The notes: generated by a model from the sequence alone, not told the origin. 64,000 nt of DNA from Alligator mississippiensis (GCF_030867095.1 NC_081824.1:176088933-176152932), one strand, 5' to 3'; shown: positions 23,879 to 35,381, counted from the stretch's first letter. Program-made: numbers and translations.

Positions 23879-25158
23879 CAAAGAAATTATCTCTATGAAA
23901 AGATTGTAAGAATTGTGGGGCCAGAGTCTGTTCCACCTGTTAGGCGAGTAAGTGGACTTAAAGCCCTAAGCATGGTCCTATTCCATCCTGGTTGAGTCCC
24001 TGAAAATCCATTCACGCATCTACTTTTGCAACACAGCATCACCTCACTCTTAAGCTCGAGTCACAAAAAGCAGCAAGGATGAGTAGGACCCTTTTATATT
24101 AATAGTTTCTCAGGAACTTGAGCAAGGTAGAATAGGATTGCATTTAGGCACCTAAATCCACCTGTGCACCTAAGTGGAATTGAATCTGGCCTGTATAGTT
24201 TACATAACCCATTTAGTCTTTGTTCTATCTGCTAACACAGGCAAGGGGATCAATGAATGCCTGTTATGCTGAACATTTTCTGATACAGTCACCTGTCGAT
24301 AAGACATTGTACTGAAAACATCAGCTATTTTACCTAGGTCACCTAGCATTCATGAAACATTAACAATTTTCATCATTACCAACCTGGTAACCTACAAAAC
24401 AAGTAGGAGATGAAAGGTAGGGAATCATACAGTCAATCACAGGAGTTGTCCAGTTCTTCTAAAATTATATTGTTTTAAAGTATTCTCTGAAATAACCCAT
24501 CTATACATATTCTTTGTGCACCCTTTTATGTCATTGCCATGATTAACACTCCACTGGGAAATTAAGTTGTTCTGCCATGGAAGAAACTAACAGTGAACAT
24601 TTAAAGCAAAGAGAAGATGTTATTGTCTTGTGGGAATGTTGATTGTTACTGATAAGCAGAAAGCCAGAGAAATCCCCATAGTTAGCCCAACAAGAGTAAA
24701 CATAAGCAGCAGTATAAGCACCTGTGCAGCTCTATTTTTTATTTTAGTCTGACACCAAAGCAATGTTGGCTGTTGGCAGCAGGGTTGGAAGCTGTTTGCT
24801 AGTTGTATTACTACCGTTTTTGGTTTTTTTTTATAAAAATGGTCTTGGCTGTACTTGCTCATGTAGTAACGTAAATTCATTATTTAGGATTAGATCTTGT
24901 AGATTAAAGGGGGATGTTAGTGTCATCATCTCCTGTACTATTCCTTGCAATAAAAAGGAGCAATACTAAAATATGCTAAACTGTATGAGCTCTCTCCATT
25001 TTAAGTCCCATATAACCTGTCCAATATGTATAATTCTAAGGCCACATGGTAATGTTCCATCTTGAGGCTGATCAATCCTCAGACTGCTGATAAAAACCCA
25101 GGTTGTTGCTAGAAATGGGACTGGTGATTCAGGAAATGGCACTGTTCCCTCTGAGTGG
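23879..25158. other. Intergenic sequence
   Basis: No gene is supported. The minus frame at 24620-24880 contains one hydrophobic segment but no recognisable family, and I did not call it. No intact repeat is identified here. Confidence 0.4.
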
Positions 25159-25166
25159 CTCTAAAC

Positions 25167-26463
25167 CAGGGGCAGGCAAAATACAGGCCACCACGCCATT
25201 CATTCTGGCCTGTGAAGCCCTTCCAAAAGACAATTACCAGCCCACAGATGCCCCTTTGAAAGCCAGCAGGAGGTGTGGGCTTCCAGAGGTCACGCATCCT
25301 TGAGCTGGGCCGTGACAGCTCTGTGCCTCCATCTCCGTGGGGTTTCCCTCACTCCAACTGGAAGATGTGAGGAGCCACATACGATCGGGCTGGGCAGGCT
25401 CTGTGCCACTGCATGTGGCTCCCAGCACTTCATCCAGGAGCTGCGTGCCATCAGGCTGGGCCAGGTTGGCTCTGTGCCTCCACGTGCAGCTCCCCAGTGA
25501 GTGCTGGGAGCCCCATGTGGAGGTACACAGCCAGCTCGGCTTGATGGTACACAACTCCCCACTGCGCGCTGCTCCTGGCACTCCAGCAGGGAGCCACACA
25601 CCATCAGGCCAGGCTGGTTCTGGGCCAGCACTTGGAGCTCCTGGCAAAGCAGCTGGGAGCTATGTGCCTTTGGGCTGGGCCAGGCCAGGGTGGCTCCATG
25701 CCAGTATGCGAGGCTCCCAGCACTGCAGGTGGGAGCCGCGCACCATCAGGCTAGGCCCACTGGAGTGCGGGGAACCCCACATGGAGACACACAGCTGGCC
25801 TGGCCTGATGGCATGCAACTCCCTGTGGTTCCTGGTACTCTAGTGGGGAGCTGCACGCCACTGAGCCAGATGGGCTCTGTGCCGCCACGTGGGGCTCCCC
25901 GTGCTCCACCCGGGAGCCGCAGGAGGTGCACACTATCCTGTTGGGCTGGTTCTGTGCCACCATATGTAGTTCCCAGTACTACAGCTGGGAGCTGTGCACC
26001 ACGGCCTGGCTGGCCAGCTCCGTGCTGACACACATAGCTCCTGGGATTCAGCTGGAGCTGCCGCAAGGGGGTTCTTCCTGCTGTGGGACCTGAGTGCCCT
26101 GCTGCGGTCCCCCCCCCCCCACACACACTATACAAGAGTAAGACTTTGTTTTGAGCTATTATGCAATCCTCTCTCTATGCAAACACACAATATTCAGGAC
26201 AAAAACATTTTTTTAAATAAAATTAGAATATGTTAAAATAGATGATTTTTTTCCCCCAGTTTCAAAATGGTAACCCCCTTCCCTTAAAGGAGTATTTCCA
26301 GGGGCAAGGGGAGGGGCTTCCAGTGCCAAAGGTCAGGAGTTAGTGGGTGGGACTTCAGTTCCAAGGTGGTGACTAGGGGCCAGGGCACCTGCCAAGGGGC
26401 AGGGCTCACAGTTCACCAAAAGTCATTAAGTGGCCCTCTAGATGAAATAATTGCCCACCCCTG
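25167..26463. mobile_element. hAT-type element, 1.3 kb, with internal tandem repeats
   Basis: The ends are caggggcaggcaaaata and ttgcccacccctg, flanked by ctctaaac and ttctaaac (7 of 8). Termini and subterminal text match the short family at 36909, 40389, 47804, 51700 and 60739. Unlike those, it has a GC-rich core (about 25300-26100). The core is built of diverged units of roughly 80 bp, each with a ggctgggccaggctggctct-type phrase, a gtgcctccacgtgcagctcc-type phrase and a gggagc-cac-catcagg segment. Long frames on both strands come from these units and are not genes. Confidence 0.75.
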
Positions 26464-26471
26464 TTCTAAAC

Positions 26472-27540
26472 CCTAGTCCGGGGCCATACTGATTGTTAGG
26501 CTTCTAGAGGTTCTCTCTTCTAAATAATTATAATTGTTATTGATTATTTGTATGGTTGCAATCAATATCTGCTTGTGGTAAGTGGTATACAAACACATAG
26601 TAAGTGACAATATGTGGCCCCATATGAGAAAGAAACCAAAGAAACTGAGCAGCCTGCAGTGACCAAAGGTCCTGAAATGCATTTTACAATAGTAAATACT
26701 TGACATCACTTCGGGTAGTCATATCTTGCCTATCCAAATCCAAATTCCCCAGTGGTGTAATCTGAATGGGGGTGTTCATTGCTTATTGCTATCACTGTTG
26801 CTGTGAACCAGCTGAATAGGACTTCAGTTTTATGGCAGGTTAGAAATTTCTAAAATAGGCAGATTTGGTTAGATTAAGCAGTCCCACATTTCATTGCAGA
26901 ATTAGAGGTGATTAAGTGAAAGATGCAGGACAGAATCTCACTTAATGTTGTTAAGCACCCAAACAGCAGTATCCCAGCCACTTATTGTGCATGGCTTGTA
27001 ATCTGGTTCCTGACTTACACTCACCTGGCATATGTGTATACGGAGCTACATACCTGCAGTAGCATAACGAAATGGAGAGCAACCATGGCACCAGCCCTGG
27101 GCACCAGCTCTGGAGGAGGTGTACAAAAGTAGAAGTGGCTGTGTTACTAGATGGGATGCTGCTGTGCCACTGGCAGCATGGCCAGTGACACTGCCCTGCC
27201 TGTGCATCACTGCTACCCAGGGCATTCACATGTCACCTTACGCCTTTGCATACCTGCCTACCAGAGCACAGCCAACTGACTGCTCAAGCTTATGGACATT
27301 CCTGCATAAGTGTCAAAAATGGTAGTGGGAAAACTGCCTTTTGGGTATATGGAGTGCAAGCTCAGGATTCTGAGCTTGGTGAGTTTGGTCTGTTTCGGTG
27401 CGTGGTGATGATGATCCCAAACTCCAAGTAAGTGTTTGGTTGCTTGTTGGGACTGTGTGCTCTGGGTTTGGTAAGCACTTTTTGCTGAGGGCTTGCAAGG
27501 AGAGGGGCTGCTGCCTGTAACCTAATGAGGCTCTGACAAG
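26472..27540. other. Intergenic sequence
   Basis: A/T-rich to about 26920, then mixed composition. No exon or clear repeat is recognised. The frames at 26923-27132 and 26951-27229 overlap on opposite strands and show no domain. Confidence 0.4.
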
Positions 27541-27596
27541 CAGGTAGAGCTAGCTCAGATCCAAGGGGGTAGAGCTAGCTCAGGTCCAAGGGGGCA
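27541..27596 (+). repeat. Tandem duplication (two units of about 27 bp)
   Basis: The unit ggtagagctagctcagatcc followed by aaggg occurs twice in a row with one base difference. It is followed directly by the TATA-like gcataaaagg. Confidence 0.8.
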
Positions 27597-28345
27597 TAAA
27601 AGGAGAGCATCTGAGTGACTAGGGGAGTGAGTGAATAGGGGACAACAGACAGAACACTTTGTTGCCCCGCTCTTTGAAGGACATATGGCATGTAGGACAG
27701 CCTGCAAAGTAAGTGGTTTCTCTAATTAAAAATAACCCACCTAGATATCTACCTGATGCCCCTCAAAAATTAGTTTAGACCTCTGTTTTACATTCACACA
27801 CTTAAGTCTTTAGTTTAATATTTAGCTGCAATGAGGGCAGAGTAAAATCAAACTTTCTAATCCAAAGGAAACATAAAAAGAACTGTCCTGGAAGGGCAAA
27901 CTAAAGTTCTCACACTTTAAAAATGCAAGTAGAAGTCCAGCAGCAAGGTTGGGGCTACCCAGTTCATTGCATCAAGTGCAACATGTATGATTACCTGGGG
28001 GCAGATTTGGTAATGTGTGCACCCAGTGGAAGGAGCTTCTGGCCCTGAGAGAACAAGCGCATTCTCGCAATTTGAGTGGATGAACTGGAGCAGCTAAGAG
28101 AGACAGAGAAATCCATAGCTGAGGCTTCCAAGGACATTGTAGAGCAATCCCACTTCCTTCGAGGCAGCCCTGTCCTGCTGAGGAGAATGACAGTCTCAGG
28201 AATGAAAGGCATCAAACTGGGAAGGGAAACAGTCCTTAAGATGGGACCCACCCTTCATCTGATGTCATAGTGTCCTCTTGCACCAAGGATATTCCTTCAA
28301 GAGAGGGTACACCCCACACAAAGTACATTGCAGTCATCTAGCCTC
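27541..28345 (+). mobile_element. Probable CR1-type LINE 5' region / ORF1 remnant
   Basis: At 27965-28060 the + strand encodes HCIKCNMYDYLGADLVMCAP and then SGRSFWP. At 28076-28270 it encodes DELEQLRETEKSIAEASKDI, VEQSHFLRG and MTVSGMKGI. The C-x2-C segment followed by a Glu/Lys/Arg-rich likely coiled coil is how the ORF1 region of reptilian CR1 LINEs looks. A stop separates the two parts. The upstream 400 bases (cataaaaggagagcatctga, tgccccgctctttgaaggac) would be the 5' untranslated region. A 26-27-bp tandem duplication lies at its start. The match is from memory and therefore moderate. Confidence 0.45.
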
Positions 28346-28820
28346 AAGATTATAAAATCATAGCTGATGGTGGACAGATGCAAGTCTGAAAGAAAGGGTC
28401 ATTGGCACTGGTACAGTGAGCTGTTTGAGCTAGAGGTATACAAATTGGACAACTTCAATAGATGGGATTGAAAGTAGGCAAAAAACAAACAAACCCTGCC
28501 AGCTGGTTGTTAGAGCACTCTCCTTGTAGGTGGGAGATGTGGCTTCAAGTCTCCTCAGTAAGATTACTGGGTCTCCCACATCCTGTGCGAGTGTTCAAAC
28601 CCCTGAGTTACTGAATGAATGGGGGAAGTAGATATCACTCTCCCCTTCCCCCATACGCGGTGTGGAGTGTGATCTGATCTGTTAGATATACTCTGAGAAC
28701 TTCTGCTAGATGGAACTCCTCATGTGACATAGGCAGAGTACCTACTTTGTGGTTCCCAGTGAGGGTTAGATAAGAGATAGGCACCAAGCATCTCTGCCCC
28801 ATCAAGCAAAATATTAGACA
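28346..28820. other. Intergenic sequence with a tRNA-like SINE unit
   Basis: No gene. It contains the tRNA-like unit listed next, and otherwise unassigned sequence up to the hairpin-rich element. Confidence 0.4.
28497..28640 (+). mobile_element. tRNA-derived SINE-like unit
   Basis: An A-box-like ctggttgttagagcactc and a B-box-like ggcttcaagtctcc are spaced as in a tRNA-type RNA polymerase III promoter. A tail segment follows (cctgagttactgaatgaatg). A related unit lies at 37655-37730. Confidence 0.45.
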
Positions 28821-29394
28821 GTGGCCACATCTACAGTAGACGCTGACTGCAGTAGCTCATTATTGCTGTGTGGTAGTGTCGCATGTCAGGAAGCATGATG
28901 TGATGCTACTGCTTAGTATTAAGCAGCTACAGTGCAATCAGTAGATGCGTCTACACAAGATGCTATGTCACTGTAGCAATGAGCTAGGGCGATGTAACTC
29001 GTCACTATGGAAACATAGCATCAGCAGGTACAAACCATGATGCTGATGCTATGTTATCATAGCGCCCCACTGTAGCTCATTGCTATGATGATGTAGCATC
29101 TAAAAATAACCTTGTGCCACTGGGACTGCACAGCACAGGCATGTACTGCACAGTCATTTAGAACTTGCTTTAGCGAAGCAAGTAGCAAAGCTAAAGCAAG
29201 TACTAAATGACTGTGCAGGACCAAATGAGCAGTGAGGGGGAACATGTAGACATGCCCAGTGTCACCTAAAAGCCATTTGGCAATGCTACTGTGCAGTAAC
29301 TCCAGTTGCGGTGCAGTCATTTAGTACTTGTGTTTGCAAGTACTAAATGACTGCATAGTAACAACTGTGCAGTGCGTGTCTCATAGATGTGGCC
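28821..29394. mobile_element. Nested hairpin-rich MITE cluster
   Basis: The outer ends ggccacatctacagtagac and ctcatagatgtggcc are inverted. Inside are three strong hairpins. (1) 28958-29100: gatgctatgtcactgtagca against its partner ending atgatgtagcatc. (2) About 29143-29218: tgcacagtcatttagaactt against aagtactaaatgactgtgca. (3) About 29311-29355: gtgcagtcatttagtacttg against caagtactaaatgactgcat. A second inverted pair, gtctacacaagatg (about 28950) and aacatgtagac (about 29243), suggests one element sits inside another. No coding capacity. Confidence 0.65.
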
Positions 29395-29550
29395 TGTGTA
29401 ATGTTAATGTAAAAAAAACCCCAACAAAACAACAGCTAGTGCCTACAGATTTCAAGTGTTAGCTGATTAGAGGTTTGAAAGTTAACAATTCTTGACTTCG
29501 GCATCTCAAACTGGAGTCTCATAGAACTTAAGTACCTGTGTCCTCTTGTG

Positions 29551-29860
29551 CAAGGGTGGCCAACCTGCGGTACAGGGGCCACAAGTAGCATGGGCAGCAT
29601 TTGTGTGTCGCATGAGGCAGACCAGGGAGGGGACAGACAGCACAGTGGCACATAGGACAGGAAGCAGAAAACAGAACAGCAGATTGAGCAGGAAGCACAG
29701 GGTAGGAAGCAGAAAGCAGATGAGACAGGGAGCACAGAGCAAGGAGCAGAAAGCAGAGCAGCTGTTCCAGCAAGGGAAGAGGATCAGAAGGGAACTTGGA
29801 GAGGGTGCGGGGTTAATTTGTGGCATGCCTGACTAAAATATTGCCCCCCCCCGCCCTGCC
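29551..29860. mobile_element. hAT-like (Charlie-type) remnant
   Basis: The left end caagggtggccaacctgcgg, followed by tacaggggccaca, is a typical hAT 'wanted-end' phrase. The right border is unclear, around the C-run at 29845-29853. The middle repeats gcagaaa-gcagag phrases. Confidence 0.45.
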
Positions 29861-30572
29861 ACCTGCAATTGTGGATCGAGCCTTGAGACTATTCACTCAG
29901 TTTGCCAGTTGTGACAAAAAGTTCATAGATTCATAGATTGTAGAGTCAGAAGGGACCACAATGGATCATCGTGTCCGATCCCCTGCCCCTGGCAGGAAAG
30001 AGGACCGAGGTCAGATGACCCCAGCCAGGTGACTATCTAGCCTCTTCTTGAAGACCTCCAAGCTGGATGATAGCACCACCTCTCTTGGGAGCCCATTCCA
30101 GATCCTGGACACCCTTACTGTGAAAAATGTCTTCTTAATAGCCAACCTAAATCCACTATCAACTAGTTTACACCCATTATTCCTAGTCACTCCCTGGGGC
30201 GCCTTAGTAAACAGTGCTCCCACTATTCCCCATTGACCTCCCCTAATAAATTTATAGGCGGCCACAAGATCTCCCTTCAGCTGTCTCTTGTGAAGGCTGA
30301 AGAGATTCAGCTCTCTCAACCTCACCCCGTAGGGTCTATCATGAAGGCCACTAATCATGCGAGTGGCCCTCCTCTGGACCCTTTCCAGATTCCCCGTGTC
30401 CCTCTTGAAGTGTGGCGCCCAAAACTGGACACAGTACTCCAACTGTGGCCTGACCAGTGCCGCATAGAGGGGGAGCATCACCTCCTTTGATCCATTAGTC
30501 ATGCACCTGCTAATGCACAACAAGGTGCAATTGGCCTTGTTGATGGCCTCGTTACACTGCCGGCTTATGTTC

Positions 30573-30611
30573 ATCTTGGAGTCATAATTGACTCAATTAT
30601 GACTCCAAGAT
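30573..30611. repeat. Perfect 39-bp palindrome inside the CR1
   Basis: Two 19-base arms (atcttggagtcataattga and its exact reverse complement) surround a single base. Related CR1 copies would be expected to have only one arm here, so the second is probably a template-switch insertion. Confidence 0.8.
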
Positions 30612-31630
30612 CCCTCTCTGCCTCCGAGCTGCTGAGAAGGACACTCCCCAAGCTATAGGTGTGCTGGGGATTCCTCCTTCCCAGGTGGAGTACCTTACAT
30701 TTATCCTTATTAAATTGCATCCTATTTCTCTCTGCCCATTGATCCAACCTGTCCAGGTCAGCCTGAATCTGCTCCCTGCCCTCCGGTGTACTAACTTTGG
30801 CCCATAACTTGGTATCATCAGCAAACGTGGAGAGGGTGCTCTCCATGCCCTCATCCAAATTGAGGATGAAGATATTAAATAATATCGGTCCGAGAACCAA
30901 ACCCTGCGGGACCCCACTGCCTGCCTCCCTCCAGGCCGAGAAGGAACCATCCACCACCACTCTCTGGGTACAGTCCCTAAGCCAGTTGGCCACCCACCTG
31001 ACCGTGTAGGCGTCCACTCAAGTCTGCTAACTTCCCAATGAGGATAGGGTGAGAAACTGTGTCGAAGGCCTTCCTAAAGTCCAGGAAGATGACATCAGCC
31101 TCGGCTCCCGCATCCAGGCAGTGTGTGACCTGGTCATAGAAGCCTACAAGGTTTGTCAGGCAGGATCTACCTGTGACAAACTCGTGCTGGTTTCCCCTCA
31201 GCATTGTTTCCACTGCTGGGCCTGCACAAATGTGTTCTTTGATTATTTTCTCTAGCATTTTCCCAGGAATAGAGGTAAGACTGACTGGTCTAAAGTTACC
31301 CAACTCATCCCTTCTCCCTTTCTTGAAAATGAGCACCACATTGGCCTTTCTCCAGTCCTCAGGGACCTGGCCGGAGCACCACGAGTGCTTGAACAGCTGT
31401 GCCAGCGGCTCAGCTATGACTGGCCAATTCTTTCAGCAGCCATGGATGGAGGTCATCTGGCCCTGCTGACTTGTACCCATCCAGCACCTCCAGGAGCTCC
31501 TTCACTATTTCAGAAGTGACCGTAGGCGGACTGGTGTCATGTGGACATCCGTCAATGATCGAGGTGGGGGAATTGGCTTGGTCGGTACATAGAAATACTG
31601 AAGCAAAGAACTCATTGAAGAGCTCTGCTT

Positions 31631-31644
31631 CCCCCCCCCCCCCC
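31631..31644. repeat. C-run
   Basis: A run of about 16 C on the + strand within the CR1, read as glycines on the minus strand. It coincides with a frame change. Confidence 0.7.
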
Positions 31645-32131
31645 CATGTCAACCACCAACTGTCCTGATTTGTCCTGCAAGGTCCCTGTGTTGCTCTGAG
31701 CTTTCCTTTTGCCTGCTATATACCTGAAGAAGGACTTTTTATTGTCCTTGATTGTTGAAGCCAGCCTGAGCTCAAGCCCCACCTTGGCCTGTCTAACTGA
31801 TTCCCTGCAATAGCACGCCAGGGAGATATATGCCTCCTTGGTGGCTGCTCCCTGCTTCCATTGCCTATACATCTCTTCCTTTGCCTCCAGACTCTCCTGG
31901 AGTTTCCTGTTCAGCCAAGGGGGATTTTTTGCCTATGTAATGGGATAGACTCCTTTTGAGCCCCAAGGATCACTCCCTTGAGATACCTCCAACCCTCCTG
32001 GAGCCCCATTTGCTCTATGTTTTTGAGTTGCATCCCCTCACTAACTAGTTTTATATGATAAAGTTCACTTCCTGGGTGAGACAGAGCTGAAAGAAAGAGC
32101 TGATTGTGATCTGAAGTTTTGCTTTCCTATG

Positions 32132-33077
32132 TGTCACAGGCAGGGTCCTACAGGAGGGCCGTGATCTCCTCAAGGCCCCTTCCTGTGCCAAGTTGGCTCA
32201 AGGGCACCCTCAGTTTCTCGCCCGCCACATCTTTGATGTTGAAATATGCTAGGGAGGCTGCCTTTTCTGCCCTCTTGGGCACGTCTTGCTGTAGTCTCTG
32301 CCCTGTGGATTCCCAGACCCCTCGTGGGTCCCGCTCTACAAATGGGTGCTTCCGGGGCACCCTAGCCTTAGGGGCTATGCATGGCTCCAACCACCTCTTA
32401 TACCATGCCCCAAGCCTCACAGCTGGAACGGACATTGTTCTGTCCAGGTCTACAATCTCTCTGGGGCTCCTCTGTAAGGCCGCCCTCCTCTCTCTGGGGC
32501 TTCCTCAGAGTTCACCACAATGCTGCACCCTTCCTCAGGGTTCACCCTGCCTGCACTGGGGCTTCTCACACTCCCCCTCTCTGGGGCTGGGGTCAAATGT
32601 ACCCTGGATGCTGCGCCCTCACTGGCACTGGGGCCCCCACACCATTGTGGGTCCCCTATAAGGATGCTGCGCCCTTACTGGCGCTGGGGCCCCCACACCA
32701 CTGTAGGTTCCCTATGAGGCCTCCAACCCCTAATAGTCTCACCCAAACCACTGGTTATAAACAGCAACACAAAATACAAGCCAATCGGCTATAACTTAAA
32801 ACAACAGCTGCCTGGCCATAACAATGCTCAAGCCTACCCAGAAATACTCCATCCCTTCCATGAGAGCACTCCTTCCTCTTTGGCAGCTGGCAGGAAACTG
32901 CTAGCCTGGCCTCAGCCCCTGGGCTTTATAAGGGCCAGGCCCTGCCCCTTCCGGTCAGCTGACCTTCCCTGGTTGCCCTGGCAACCCACAGCTGGGCTCC
33001 TTATTCACTCACTGCTAGGGTCCCTTCCCTAGCAGTTTCTCCTCCTTAGGAGCAGGGCACCTTAGTGCTCTGCGACA
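32132..33077 (-). mobile_element. Solo LTR, family 1 (inverted copy)
   Basis: A TG...CA element of 946 bp flanked by the perfect 5-bp duplication ctatg (32127-32131 and 33078-33082). On the minus strand it opens tgtcgcagagcactaaggtg and carries a TATA-like cccttataaagccc. It ends near gccctcctgtaggaccc and cctgtgaca. It matches the LTRs at 33925-35222 and 33548-35809 in reverse complement. No internal retroviral genes flank it, so it is a solo LTR. The frames inside (for example 32119-32661) are non-genic. Confidence 0.8.
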
Positions 33078-33082
33078 CTATG

Positions 33083-33542
33083 CTTGTATTTTCTTCTTAA
33101 TTCTGTTTACAACAAAAACGAAGGTATTAGCAATGTAATCCTTTACTGCTGTTTGTCTTCAGTAAAATCCACATTATCCATCAAGCTTTGCTGCTTGAGA
33201 GCCATGACTAAGCTCAAAACAATTTATGCTCCTTTATTATTTTTAATAGCATATTACAATTTAGTGCTTGTCCTCTCCTATTCCTATTATGTGTTGCCTT
33301 TCTGAATTTACTACAAGATCTTGTGGCAAGAAGATTTCTCTCTGTTCAAGGTTTTCCTATGAAAACATGAAGCAATATTGCTAATTGTCTTTTACCATAA
33401 TTGTATTTACATGACAATATTACACAGACACTAAATGCAGTTTCTCTCTATTAACTAGCTCAACTGAGTTTATTTAAATTCTTCGCACTGGAATTTTCTA
33501 TGTCTGAAGGGACAATCTGTCAAAAACTACACCTCCAAAATC
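33083..33542. other. Spacer between inverted LTR copies
   Basis: A/T-rich, no gene. The frame at 33084-33305 is short, with no family features. Confidence 0.5.
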
Positions 33543-33924
33543 AACACTGTAGCAGGGCAATAGGGTGCCTGCTACTAGAAGTGCTGGGATAACCCTTCAG
33601 GTGCCTGTTGCTGAGGCAACCAAAGGGAGCTAATGGCTTACACCTGCCTAGCCAGCTGAAGGAAGGGGCAGGGCCTGGCCCCTATATAAAGCACAGGCAG
33701 GAGGCCAGAGGCAGTTCCGTACCAGCAGTTAAGAATGTGGGAGCTTTCTGCCAGAAAAGAGAGAAGCTTGAATGCCAGAGCAGTGTTGGTCACCGTGGTA
33801 AGATAGAAAACCCAGTAGGCCTGAGCATAGTTATAGCTAGTGGCTTATGTTTAAGTTGTTGCCAAGAGGCTGGTGTTTATGTTACTGTTTATGTTTGTTA
33901 TTGATTACACTGGTGGTTTGGGTG

Positions 33925-35222
33925 TGTTGCAGGGCACCTTAGTGCCTGCTCCTAGAGAGGAGAAACTGCCAAGGAGAGAGCCCTGGCAGAGCTAATTGAG
34001 CACAGCTGTGGGTTGCTGGAGCAACTAAGGGGAGCCAGCTGCCTGTAGGAGGCAGGGCCTGGCCCTTATAAAGCCCAGGGCTGAGGCCAGGCTGACAGTT
34101 CTCTGCCAGCAGCCAGAGAGGCAGGAGCTCCCTCTTCCGAGATATGGGAAGGAGTCTGAGTTGCAAGTACAGCTCATGATAGCCCTGGAGGCTTGAGCTA
34201 TGATACTGAGTTATGGCCATGCGGCTTGTGGTTATGTTACAGCCTAGGGGCTTGTGGTTTTGCGTTGTTTGTGTCATTACACCTGGAGGCTTGGGTGAGG
34301 CTGTAGGGATTGGAGGAGGCCTCAATCACAGGGACCCCAGAGAGGGTGGGGTGCCCTAGCGCCAAGAGGGCACATTATTGTCATAGTGCCAGGGAATGCG
34401 CAGCTCGCACGCCAGTACGTGAGCAACTGGCGGCAAGGAGCACAGCCAGTGGGTCGTGGGTGCAACTGGTAGGTTGCAGACGGGGGACCGAGACCCCGGA
34501 TTGCGTGCGGGGTACATAGACCCCAGCCCCAGGGAGAGGGGCGATCTCATTGAGACACCCTGTGGGGGTGTGGCGAGCCCCAAAGAGGGGGAGCGCCATA
34601 CTGAGGAGCCCTAGAGAGGGGCCATTACTGAGGAGACCTAGAGGGGCCATATCGAGGAGCCCGAGATGGGCATAGCAAGCCTGGCCGCAGGCTAGTGCGG
34701 CAACACCCCTCAGACCGAGGCAGGGTGCTGTAGTTGCCCCTGAGAAGACAGGGAGTAGCAGCACGGTGAGCCGGGGTCAGAGAGGGTACCCGTGCGGTTG
34801 GCCGGAAGGGCCGGGGCCCGCTAGGGAGTCCCTGAGCGGGACCGCACCATCAGGAGAGTCCCAGCGAGAGACTGGGTACGAGAGAGAGAGCCCAGAGTGG
34901 GCTACACTATAGAGGAGGCCCGGGAAGCGGGCGTACAGACCGGACAACGTCTATTACATCTGCGAGGCTTGGGGCGTGGTATCAGGGGAGGTAGGAGCCA
35001 CGCATAGCCCCTAAGGCTGGGGTGCTTGGGTAGCGCCCATTGTACGGGGAGACCCACGAGGGGTCCGGGAGCTTACGTGCCCGAGGAAACACAAGGCAGC
35101 CTCCCTATTACATACCACATCAAGACGTGGTGGGCGAGAATGGAGGGTGCCCTCGGGCCGAAGTAGCATGGTGAGAGGGCCTCAAGGAGATCACGGCCCT
35201 CTGTGAGGACCCCGCCGTGACA
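33925..35222 (+). mobile_element. Solo LTR, family 1, inserted into a related LTR
   Basis: Opens tgttgcagggcaccttagtg and contains a TATA-like cccttataaagccc (about 34070). It closes near cccgccgtgaca. Flanking pentamers are gggtg and aggtg (4 of 5). At 1298 bp it is longer than its relatives because of extra GC-rich repeats of the 'agccccagagagggg' type between 34320 and 35000. No internal genes. Confidence 0.75.
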
Positions 35223-35381
35223 AGGTGAGGCTATAAGGGGATGGAGGAGGCCTCATAGGGGACTCACAGTAGTGTGAGGACCTCGGCCCCAGTGAGGGCA
35301 CAGTGTTTGGGGTGTACAGACCCCAGCTCCAGAGAGGGGCAGCTGAGAAACCCCAGAAGAGGGGGTAGCGGTGCGGTGAGC

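Larger units (their letters stand above)
29921..32126 (-). mobile_element. CR1 LINE, about 2.2 kb, ORF2 largely present but broken
   Basis: Minus strand, 3' end at the cataGATTCATAGATTG-type terminus. Reading 5' to 3' on the minus strand: an endonuclease end with SDHN near 32112; a linker (LNRKLQESLEAKEEMYRQWK, then FFRYIAGKRKAQ at about 31700); NEFFASVF (about 31620); and DGYKSAGPDDLHPWLLKEL. The RT core follows with LIFKKGRRDELGNFRPVSLT (31339), VIFLDFRKAFDTVSH (about 31060) and FADDTKLW (catalytic box, about 30800). It ends in YAALVRPQLEYCVQFWAPHF, then WNGLPREVVLSSSLEVFKKR and LAGVI (30011). The ORF is split over at least five frames, so it is inactive. Confidence 0.92.

Noticed and set aside
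24620-24880. Minus-strand 86-residue frame with a hydrophobic segment
   Set aside because: No family match, no splice or start context, and the sequence is ordinary A/T-rich intergenic DNA.
25234-26135. Long frames on both strands
   Set aside because: They lie in the tandem-repeated core of the hAT at 25167-26463 and overlap on opposite strands.
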